Of a stretch of DNA of 5,413 bases, positions 1 through 5,413 are shown piece by piece. Below the pieces are notes generated by a model. It was not told the origin of the DNA and searched no databases. It saw only the letters and a list, made by a program, of their open reading frames with translations. Source of the stretch: Rhodothermia bacterium (GTDB taxonomy: Bacteria > Bacteroidota > Rhodothermia > Rhodothermales > JABDKH01); assembly GCA_030431165.1 (NCBI GenBank), contig JAUIJQ010000256.1, positions 1-5,413 of the forward strand, given 5' to 3'. A program made the position numbers and the translations under genes. Position 1 is the first letter of the stretch. The number at the start of each line of letters is the position of its first letter.

Positions 1-1
1 T

Positions 2-631
2 GGCGGTTACCTCGAGGCGCTGGCGACATCTTCCCTGAGCGAAGACCAGCGCAAGCTCTATGCCCGCAAGGCGATAACAAACCTCCAGCGTCTCAACACA
101 CTGTTCAACGATCTTATTGAAATTGCACAGCTTGAGTATCGCGAGGACCTGATTCACGCGGCGGATTTCAGCATGACAGAGATGATCGATGACGTCGTCG
201 ACATCCTGCGACCAAAGGCGGAAGACAAAGCGCTCACACTGATTGCCGAAAACGACGATCACTTTGTGCACGCCGACCGCAACCGAATCCGGCAGGTCGT
301 GATCAACCTGATTGAAAACGCGATCAACTATTCAGACGAAGGCACGATAACCGTCACGGTCACTCGGGAAAACGGAAAGGTCACCACGACGGTTACGGAT
401 ACCGGCAAGGGGATGTCTCCCGAGCACCAGGAGCGTGTTTTTGAACGTTTTTACAGGGTGGATCCCGATCGATCCCGTAAGAGCGGTGGCACAGGCCTCG
501 GCCTAAGCATCGTGAAACAGATCGTACAGGCGCACGGCGAGCAGATCTTCGTCGACAGCGAATTGGGCGTCGGAACGCGTTTCTGGTTCGGATTACCCGC
601 TGTGGACGTCCCGCTCGAAGAGGTCGCCTGA
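2..631 (+). CDS. Sensor histidine kinase, C-terminal part (5' end outside window)
   Basis: The reading frame is open from base 2 to the TGA at 629-631, giving 209 residues with no upstream start, so the gene begins outside the window. Window residues 1-46 look like the end of a HisKA dimerisation helix pair (GGYLEAL ... LFNDLIEIAQLEY); the phospho-accepting His box lies just off the left edge. Residues 60-200 form a HATPase_c domain with all ATP-binding boxes: N box NLIENAIN (from N102, with E105 and N106), G1 box DTGKGM (D133, G135, G137), F box FERFYR (from F147) and G2 box GTGLG (163-167). The ERFYRVD...SGGTGLGLSIVK pattern is typical of PhoR/ResE/VicK-type two-component kinases, which autophosphorylate on His and pass phosphate to a response regulator. 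The signal sensed and the partner regulator cannot be told from this part. The C-terminus is complete and no receiver domain follows. Confidence 0.95.
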   Translation, partial: GGYLEALATSSLSEDQRKLYARKAITNLQRLNTLFNDLIEIAQLEYREDLIHAADFSMTEMIDDVVDILRPKAEDKALTLIAENDDHFVHADRNRIRQVVINLIENAINYSDEGTITVTVTRENGKVTTTVTDTGKGMSPEHQERVFERFYRVDPDRSRKSGGTGLGLSIVKQIVQAHGEQIFVDSELGVGTRFWFGLPAVDVPLEEVA

Positions 632-678
632 GGCCACCGGACGTGGTCGTCGGGGTGATCTGGCCGTCAAACAAAACT

Positions 679-721
679 CGCGGCTCCGCGTTGAAGGCGC
701 GTCCCGGGTACGAAGTTTTTG
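679..721 (+). promoter_or_regulatory. Possible promoter region upstream of the fused E1 gene (weak)
   Basis: The 113-bp gap between the kinase stop and the E1 start holds a perfect short inverted repeat, CGCGG-CT-CCGCG (679-690). It is followed by TTGAAG (691-696) and a T-rich stretch ending in TTTG (718-721). The spacing of about 20 bases between TTG and the T-rich element loosely recalls the Bacteroidota -33/-7 promoter layout, but the TA of the -7 element is missing. A sigma70 -10 box is also poor here. The repeat has no T-run directly after it, so it is not a good terminator for the kinase gene. The gap is long enough for E1 to have its own promoter, but the sequence does not prove one. 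Confidence 0.2.
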
Positions 722-744
722 TCCGCCCACCTAGCTGATCGACG

Positions 745-2952
745 ATGAAGAGAACTCACGCCGCACAATCCGATTCCGACCTCGATACCCTGCCAGTTAA
801 CTCACCCGAGTCGACGAAAGCGGCCGCCGCTGATGGTACGGATCGTAAAGATGGCCGGATGGCTAAGCGCGGTGAGGCCTCTTTCAATGGAGACATCAGC
901 GAGACAGCGATTTCTTCGATCGACGGCGACCTGCACGTGGACATGCTGGGCGTCGAAGATTTTGATGCCGACCATCTGCTGCACGTGTACCGCACGATGC
1001 TCCTGTCGCGGCGGCTCGACGACAAGATGATGAACCTGCTCAAGCAGGGTAAGGGCTTTTTCCACATCGGGAGCTCCGGGCATGAAGCCGCGCAGGCGGC
1101 CGTCGCGATGTTCATGAAGCCCGGGCACGATTGGTTCGCTACGTACTACCGCGACCTCTGCACGGTGCTGTCCCTCGGTGTGACAAGCCGCGAGACACTC
1201 CTCTCTCACCTGGCCAAGGCCGACGAACCAAACTCAGGTGGCCGCCAGATGCCTGAGCATTTTGGGTCGCGTGAGAAGAACATCATGACGACGTCGTCGT
1301 CGGTTGGCGCCCAGTTTCTGCCGGCGCTCGGGTTTGCCATGTCGGTAATGCGCGGCGACTCAGATGCGATCGCGTACACCGCGTGCGGTGATGGCGCCAC
1401 GTCGCAGGGCGACTTTCACGAAGCCCTGAATTGGGCGGCACGGCTGCGCGCCCCGATGCTGTTCTTTGTACAGGACAACAAGTACGCGATCTCGGTGCCC
1501 TCGTTTGACCAGACGGCAGGCGGAACGGCGTACAAAATCGCAACAGGCTACGACGGACTTTCGCGCCTTCGCGTCGACGGGACCGACTTTTTCGCAACCG
1601 CATCAGCGGCCAAAGCTGCCATCAACCACATCCGGGAAGGACGTGGCCCCGTGTGCCTGGTCGCTGACGTTGTTCGCCTGCTCCCGCACTCGTCCTCTGA
1701 CGACCACGCCAAGTATCGGTCGGCCGAGGAACTGGAACAGGATCGCGAGATCGACCCTATCCTCAGGATGGAGAGGCGCCTGCTGGAAGCGGGCATCCTC
1801 GATCCGGACAAGGTCGATGCGATGCGGAAAGAGATAGCGCGCACCGTTGAGGACGACACAAAGTGGGCACTGGCACAGGCTGATCCGGATCCCGCAACGG
1901 CAACCCGTCACGTTTACTACGAAGGTCCCTCGACGCTGAAGTATGAGCAGGGAACGCCGTCGGGTGACCCCGTCGTCATGGTTGATGCGATCAACCACGC
2001 GCTCATCGAAGAAATGGAGCGCAACGACAAGGTGCTCGTCTACGGCGAAGACGTCGCGGGCGGCAAAGGTGGTGTTTTTACAGCGACCAAGAGCCTGACG
2101 AAGCTCTTCGGCGAAGAACGATGCTTCAACTCTCCACTTGCTGAAGCGTCGATCATCGGTACAGCAGTCGGACTTGCGGGCGCCGGCTGGAAGCCCGTTG
2201 TCGAGATTCAGTTCGCCGACTATATCTGGCCCGCCATGCAGCAGTTGCGCAACCAGGTGGCCCCGTTCCGGTATCGCTCGAACAACGATTGGAGTTGCCC
2301 GATGGTCATCCGCGTTCCGTGCGGCGGCTACATCCACGGCGGACTCTGCCATAGCCAGAACATCGAAGGGCTGTTTGCGCATACACCCGGATTTGTCGTC
2401 GCCATGCCCTCAACGGCCGGTGACGCAAAGGCGATGCTCAAGGCTGCGATCCGTGGCGAAGACCCTGTTATCTTCCTGGAGCACAAGGCGCTCTACCGCG
2501 CTGCCGCTGCACGCAGCCCTGAACCGGATGTCGACTACCTGCTCCCGTTCGGCAAAGCACGTACGGTACGCGAAGGCACCGACCTGACTATCGTGACGTA
2601 TGGCATGATGGTTCATAAGTCCAACGCCGTCGCGCGTTCACTCGACAAGGAGGGCGCGTCCGTTGAGATCATCGACATCCGGTCAATGTACCCGCTCGAT
2701 ACCGAGGCGATTCTTGCCTCGGTGACGAAAACAGGTCGGGCACTGGTCGTGTACGAAGATCACGAGTTCGGTGGCTATGGCGCCGAGATCGCCGCCCAGA
2801 TCGCTGATCTGGCGTTTGATGCGCTCGATGCCCCGGTGCGTCGCCTGGCCGGCACGTTCTCGCCGATTCCGTTTGCGGATCCGCTCGAGCGGGTGGTACT
2901 GCCGCAGGACGAGGACATCATGAACGCCGCCCGTGAGGTTCTCGCGTACTGA
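745..2952 (+). CDS. Fused E1 alpha-beta of a branched-chain-type 2-oxoacid dehydrogenase (thiamine diphosphate-dependent)
   Basis: This 735-residue protein joins both E1 subunits, which are separate chains in many organisms. Residues ~78-375 are the alpha part: YYRD (134-137), RQMPEH (167-172, typical of branched-chain rather than pyruvate enzymes), the thiamine diphosphate motif GDG (215-217) closing at D244-N245 in DNKYAIS, and the loop HSSSDDHAKYRS (from H315), matching the phosphorylation loop of mitochondrial BCKDH E1 alpha. After a linker (~375-408) comes the beta part: GEDV, SPLAE with the cofactor-activating Glu467, HGGLCHSQ with catalytic-type His536, LYRAAA, then a transketolase C-terminal domain (IDIRSMYPLD, KTGRALVVYED, GGYGAEIA). 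E1 decarboxylates the 2-oxoacid and passes the acyl group to lipoyl-E2; E2 and E3 are not here. An in-frame TGA at 736 means ATG 745 is the earliest start. No Shine-Dalgarno is seen, so ATG 859 or 943 remain possible. The preferred substrate is inferred, and a broader 2-oxoacid range is possible. Confidence 0.95.
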   Translation: MKRTHAAQSDSDLDTLPVNSPESTKAAAADGTDRKDGRMAKRGEASFNGDISETAISSIDGDLHVDMLGVEDFDADHLLHVYRTMLLSRRLDDKMMNLLKQGKGFFHIGSSGHEAAQAAVAMFMKPGHDWFATYYRDLCTVLSLGVTSRETLLSHLAKADEPNSGGRQMPEHFGSREKNIMTTSSSVGAQFLPALGFAMSVMRGDSDAIAYTACGDGATSQGDFHEALNWAARLRAPMLFFVQDNKYAISVPSFDQTAGGTAYKIATGYDGLSRLRVDGTDFFATASAAKAAINHIREGRGPVCLVADVVRLLPHSSSDDHAKYRSAEELEQDREIDPILRMERRLLEAGILDPDKVDAMRKEIARTVEDDTKWALAQADPDPATATRHVYYEGPSTLKYEQGTPSGDPVVMVDAINHALIEEMERNDKVLVYGEDVAGGKGGVFTATKSLTKLFGEERCFNSPLAEASIIGTAVGLAGAGWKPVVEIQFADYIWPAMQQLRNQVAPFRYRSNNDWSCPMVIRVPCGGYIHGGLCHSQNIEGLFAHTPGFVVAMPSTAGDAKAMLKAAIRGEDPVIFLEHKALYRAAAARSPEPDVDYLLPFGKARTVREGTDLTIVTYGMMVHKSNAVARSLDKEGASVEIIDIRSMYPLDTEAILASVTKTGRALVVYEDHEFGGYGAEIAAQIADLAFDALDAPVRRLAGTFSPIPFADPLERVVLPQDEDIMNAAREVLAY

Positions 2953-2953
2953 C

Positions 2954-3052
2954 ATGGGCCCTGCGGCCCGTGCATGGACCGTCGTCGTTGCCACCCTGCT
3001 CGTGGCTATCAGTGGGGAGTCCATAAGCGTCAACCGCGTCTATGCCCAAGCG
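2954..3052 (+). other. Predicted signal peptide coding segment of the barrel-like protein
   Basis: Residues 1-33 have the three-part layout of a Sec signal peptide: a short N-region with one Arg, a hydrophobic core rich in Val, Leu and Ala, and a C-region ending Ala-Gln-Ala before Trp34. No Cys sits at the cleavage point, so a lipoprotein is unlikely. The C-region between core and cut is rather long (about 14 residues), which leaves the exact cleavage site uncertain. Confidence 0.65.
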
Positions 3053-3907
3053 TGGACTCGGCCTGCAGGCCATGCTTACGTCAAACTCACGCGAGCGTAT
3101 GCTGAGGCTGACGAGCGATTTGACCTGACAGGCCGGCGCGTACCCTACAGCAGCAGTGACCCCAACGCGGCGTTTCGGGATGACAGCTACTACCTCTACG
3201 CGGAGTATGGTGTGACCGGGCACCTGACGCTCGTCGGACTCGTGCCGTACAAGCAAATCGAGGTTCGAGGCTCCGACGACGACAGGACCGCCGCACGTCC
3301 AGGGTCTGTTGAACTGGGCATCCGGTACGCGCTCCAGGAGCACCTGGGATTGACCAACGACAGGCACCGCGTGGCAATATCCGGCAACGTCACGCTGCCG
3401 ACTGGCTACGTGCGAAATGCGGTGCCCTCAGTTGGATCCGGCGAGACCGCCGTTGACTTTCGACTTGCGTATGGTGCGAGTGCTTACCCGCTACCCGCCT
3501 ACGCGCAGATCGCAACGGGCTACCGAATTCGCACCAGTATGCACGCCTTGTCACGCACCGTTGATTGCCCTGACGCTGCCGCGACCACCTGTATTCCCGG
3601 CACGCTGCCGGAGTTGGACAACGAGTGGCTGCTCCGTGGCGAAGCCGGAGTGACACTCGGGACGTACGTCCTGCTGCAGATGATCGTGCAGGGACAATGG
3701 TCGAATAGTCCGCCAGAGTCTGAGTTCAACCCTGACAATCCGGTGGCCACACGCCAGCGGTTCATGCAGGCCGGCGTCGGCGTCGGCGTGTACCCTGTGC
3801 CCTGGCTGGGCATCTCCGTGCAGGTCTTCGACAAGCGTAGCGGCAAAAACACGATCGATGCGACCGACTGGTTCTTCGGTATCGAGCTCATCACCGATCG
3901 GCGCTAG
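2954..3907 (+). CDS. Exported outer-membrane beta-barrel-like protein (resembles the MetA-pathway/phenol degradation 'transporter' family)
   Basis: From ATG 2954 the product is 317 residues. It opens with a signal peptide: Arg6, a hydrophobic core WTVVVATLLVAI (8-19), and a likely cleavage after AQA (31-33). The mature part is made of alternating, aromatic-rich stretches typical of beta-strands (YYLYAEYGV, LTLVGLVPY, VELGIRYAL at 119-127, VTLPTG at 146-151, VGVGVYPVPWLGISVQVF). The VELGIRY...VTLPTG...VDFRLAYG order recalls PF13557-type barrels, whose true substrates are mostly unknown. C205 and C213 bracket a short loop and could form a disulfide. The chain ends FFGIELITDRR, so it lacks the usual final Phe of a barrel. 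The start lies one base after the E1 stop, suggesting co-transcription and translational coupling. A GTG at 2933 inside the E1 gene would add seven residues (MRFSRTD) and a more basic N-terminus. I preferred the ATG, but this is not settled. No function beyond an envelope location is supported. Confidence 0.8.
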   Translation: MGPAARAWTVVVATLLVAISGESISVNRVYAQAWTRPAGHAYVKLTRAYAEADERFDLTGRRVPYSSSDPNAAFRDDSYYLYAEYGVTGHLTLVGLVPYKQIEVRGSDDDRTAARPGSVELGIRYALQEHLGLTNDRHRVAISGNVTLPTGYVRNAVPSVGSGETAVDFRLAYGASAYPLPAYAQIATGYRIRTSMHALSRTVDCPDAAATTCIPGTLPELDNEWLLRGEAGVTLGTYVLLQMIVQGQWSNSPPESEFNPDNPVATRQRFMQAGVGVGVYPVPWLGISVQVFDKRSGKNTIDATDWFFGIELITDRR

Positions 3908-3925
3908 GCACGTTTCTCGTCGACG

Positions 3926-5101
3926 CTAGGCCCGATTAACTGCCGCCAGGGCGCGGTCGAGGTCGGCGATGAGATCCGCTTCGTCCTCGATGCCGACAGA
4001 GAGGCGAATCAGCGTTTCTTTTAGCCCGGCCTTTAGCCTCTCCTCCTTCGGAACCGACGCATGCGTCATGGAGGCGGGGTGGTCAATCAGGGACTCAACG
4101 CCACCCAGACTCTCTGCAAGGCTGAAAACGTTGGTACCAGAAAGAACAGCGAGCGCGTCTTCCATTCTGTCGCCCACGAGTGTGAAAGAAATCATCCCAC
4201 CAAAGTCGTCCATCTGCCTTGCGGCGATTTCGTGTCCCGGATGGTCGGCCAGTCCGGGGAAATAGACGCGATCAACGCGTGGATGCTCAACAAGGTACTG
4301 GGCGACGGCCCGCGCGTTACGGCAGTGGCGCTCCATGCGTACGTGGAGCGTCTTTGTGCCACGCAACAGCAGGAAGCAATCCATCGGTCCGGGTACCCCG
4401 CCCGACGTCTTCACCTGGAATCGCAGGTCCTCCACCCACTGTTTGTCGTTGGTGCATATCGCACCGCCAACAACATCCGAATGGCCCCCGATGTACTTGG
4501 TTGTTGAGTGCATGACGAGGTCAACGCCAAGGTCAAGCGGCCGCTGCAGAAATGGCGTCGCAAACGTGTTGTCGACAGCAACCTGGGCACCCGCGTCGTG
4601 GGCCATCGACGACACGCGCTCAATGTCGATAATCCGAAGCAGCGGGTTTGAGGGTGACTCGAACCAGATCATTCGCGCTGGTTTTTCGAGGGCCTGAGCC
4701 AGCGCGTCGAGATCGGTAATGTCGATGATGTCGAACGACACGCCGAACTTCTGGTAGACCTGCTTGAAAAGCCGAAACGAGCCGCCGTACAGATCATTGC
4801 TTGCGATGACCCGGTCTCCCGGCTTCATGCACTTCATGACGGCGTCAATCGCGGAAACGCCCGACGCGTAGCACACCGCGTCTGACGCATTCTCCAACGA
4901 CGCCAGGTTGCCCTCCAACGCCGTGCGCGTGGGATTGGCAACCCGCGCATAGTCATAACCCTTGTTCACATTGGGCGCTGACTGCACGTAGGTCGACGTC
5001 TGGAAGATCGGCGTCATGATTGCGCCGGTGCCGGGGTCGGGCTGCTGGCCGGCATGAATGGCGCGGGTGCCAAAGCCGTTCTTGGAGTCAACGTTGCTCA
5101 T
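3926..5101 (-). CDS. metB: Cystathionine gamma-synthase-type PLP enzyme (Cys/Met metabolism family)
   Basis: The 391-residue length is normal for this family of homotetrameric cytosolic enzymes. Signature features: YDYARVANPTR (49-59), where Tyr51 and Arg53 bind the cofactor phosphate of the neighbouring subunit; DLYGGSFRLF with the ring-stacking Tyr105; ESPSNPLLRIIDI (148-160); DNTFATP with Asp177, which contacts the pyridine nitrogen; HSTTKYIGGHSD with the PLP-binding Lys202; LAESLGGVESLI with Glu330; and LIRLSVGIED with Arg366, which binds the substrate carboxylate. Cystathionine gamma-synthase makes cystathionine from cysteine and an activated homoserine ester. Asp50 before Tyr51 matches Asp45 of E. 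coli MetB, where cystathionine gamma-lyases studied have Glu, so I favour synthase; lyase or homocysteine-forming activity cannot be excluded. ATG 5101 fits the family N-terminus (GFGTRAIHAG), but no Shine-Dalgarno precedes it. It converges on the barrel gene and stands alone as a transcription unit in this window. Confidence 0.93.
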   Translation of the reverse strand: MSNVDSKNGFGTRAIHAGQQPDPGTGAIMTPIFQTSTYVQSAPNVNKGYDYARVANPTRTALEGNLASLENASDAVCYASGVSAIDAVMKCMKPGDRVIASNDLYGGSFRLFKQVYQKFGVSFDIIDITDLDALAQALEKPARMIWFESPSNPLLRIIDIERVSSMAHDAGAQVAVDNTFATPFLQRPLDLGVDLVMHSTTKYIGGHSDVVGGAICTNDKQWVEDLRFQVKTSGGVPGPMDCFLLLRGTKTLHVRMERHCRNARAVAQYLVEHPRVDRVYFPGLADHPGHEIAARQMDDFGGMISFTLVGDRMEDALAVLSGTNVFSLAESLGGVESLIDHPASMTHASVPKEERLKAGLKETLIRLSVGIEDEADLIADLDRALAAVNRA

Positions 5102-5145
5102 GGATTGTGCTGGATCTGTTGATAACGCTGGGCCAATCTAAGACG

Positions 5146-5179
5146 AAAAAAGCCCGGACTCCTCGCGGGGCCCGGGCTT
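5146..5179 (-). terminator. Intrinsic terminator for the minus-strand gene entering from the right
   Basis: An 8-bp perfect stem pairs AAGCCCGG (5150-5157) with CCGGGCTT (5172-5179) around a 14-base loop that can itself pair partly (CC...GG). Read on the minus strand, the stem runs into a TTTTTT tract (5151-5146), which is the classic rho-independent form. It lies about 40 bases past the stop codon at 5218-5220 and 45 bases before the start of the cystathionine gamma-synthase gene, so it separates the two minus-strand genes. On the plus strand only TTCT follows the stem, so termination in that direction should be weak. Confidence 0.85.
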
Positions 5180-5180
5180 C

Positions 5181-5194
5181 TGTGCCGTGGCACA
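5181..5194. repeat. Short inverted repeat next to the terminator
   Basis: TGTGCC-GT-GGCACA is a perfect 6-bp inverted repeat with a 2-base centre, sitting one base from the terminator stem. On the minus strand it lies between the stop codon of the right-edge gene and the terminator, so it could form a second small hairpin in the 3' end of that transcript. A protein-binding site is an alternative. Such short repeats also arise by chance, and nothing else supports a function. Confidence 0.4.
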
Positions 5195-5217
5195 AAGTAC
5201 ATCGTCAACTACGCCGA

Positions 5218-5413
5218 CTACTCGTCAAATCCTGCGCAGGCCGAGACGCCCTGTGCTTTGTCGAGTTGGTCGGTCTGGACGTACGCGGTGTACAGGGCGA
5301 CGCACATTCCGGTCACATCGCCGCCTTCATCGAACCCTGCCCCGTTGCCGGTCGTGGCCCCCCCCGTCTCTGCACCGGATGCGCCGGTCGTCACCGAAGC
5401 GCCCGCTCCACCG
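5218..5413 (-). CDS. C-terminal part of an unknown Gly/Ala/Thr-rich, probably secreted protein (5' end outside window)
   Basis: On the minus strand the frame is open from the right edge to a TAG at 5220-5218, giving 64 residues. The first ~23 (GGAGASVTTGASG...) are a low-complexity Gly/Ala/Thr/Ser linker. The rest is a small ordered-looking tail with two Cys (codons at 5302-5304 and 5236-5238) and the segment CVALYTAYVQTDQLDKAQ, probably helical. The pentapeptide AGFDE occurs twice, just before this segment and as the last five residues. A Gly/Thr linker joined to a small two-Cys tail is common in exported or surface proteins, but no signal peptide can be seen here. Support for this strand comes from the strong minus-strand terminator after the stop. 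The same frame register is also open on the plus strand, but without a start codon or any recognisable protein. I do not recognise the family. Confidence 0.6.
   Translation of the reverse strand, partial: GGAGASVTTGASGAETGGATTGNGAGFDEGGDVTGMCVALYTAYVQTDQLDKAQGVSACAGFDE

Noticed and set aside
679..720. CGCGG-CT-CCGCG repeat and the later T-run as a terminator for the kinase gene
   Set aside because: The stem is only 5 bp with a 2-base loop, and the T-run is about 25 bases away, so they cannot act as one intrinsic terminator.
1603..2382. A 259-codon open frame on the minus strand, opposite the E1 alpha-beta junction
   Set aside because: It lies wholly within the well-supported E1 gene, shows no recognisable motif or domain, and long antisense frames are expected in GC-rich coding DNA.
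2..2952. Idea that the histidine kinase phosphorylates the E1 loop, since BCKDH kinases share the same ATPase fold
   Set aside because: The kinase keeps a HisKA helix pair and PhoR-like boxes, so it is an ordinary two-component sensor. Adjacency with a 113-bp gap is not evidence of a substrate link.
4061..4507. A 148-codon plus-strand frame opposite the cystathionine gamma-synthase gene
   Set aside because: The minus-strand enzyme has every family motif in the same stretch. The plus-strand product has no recognisable features.
5117..5125. TTATCAACA-like 9-mer on the minus strand, resembling a DnaA box
   Set aside because: It is a single copy with one mismatch to TTATCCACA, with no cluster, AT-rich region or replication gene nearby.
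5218..5412. Plus-strand open frame over the right-edge region
   Set aside because: It has no start codon in the visible sequence, yields no recognisable protein, and the strong terminator T-run faces the minus-strand direction.

Overview
The window carries four clear protein-coding regions and one probable partial one, all of ordinary bacterial type. I found no RNA gene, CRISPR array, insertion sequence or phage feature, and no stretch over 300 bases lacks a gene. The organism looks like a Gram-negative, moderately GC-rich bacterium: one product has a signal peptide and reads as an outer-membrane beta-barrel. The alpha-beta fused, branched-chain-type 2-oxoacid dehydrogenase E1, and the lack of a Shine-Dalgarno sequence at all three visible starts, would fit the Bacteroidota/Rhodothermota side of the tree. 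That placement is inference, not proof.

Layout, plus strand: (1) the 3' part of a sensor histidine kinase runs in from the left edge to 631; (2) after a 113-bp gap comes a long fused E1 gene (745-2952) joining the E1 alpha and E1 beta parts of a branched-chain 2-oxoacid dehydrogenase; (3) one base after its stop lies a gene for an exported barrel-like protein (2954-3907). Genes 2 and 3 look co-transcribed. Minus strand: (4) a cystathionine gamma-synthase-type PLP enzyme (5101-3926) ends 18 bp from gene 3, tail to tail; (5) the last 64 codons of a Gly/Ala/Thr-rich, probably secreted protein enter from the right edge and stop at 5218. An intrinsic terminator at 5146-5179, with its T-run on the minus strand, separates genes 5 and 4.

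The E1 enzyme would start oxidative decarboxylation of branched-chain 2-oxoacids, with E2 and E3 encoded elsewhere. The PLP enzyme belongs to transsulfuration/methionine synthesis. Both touch amino-acid metabolism, but their opposite orientation gives no sign of shared control. Nothing here amounts to a convincing new biological system. The points most worth a second look are the long N-terminal tail of the E1 fusion, its one-base junction with the barrel gene, and the odd repeat-bearing C-terminus at the right edge.
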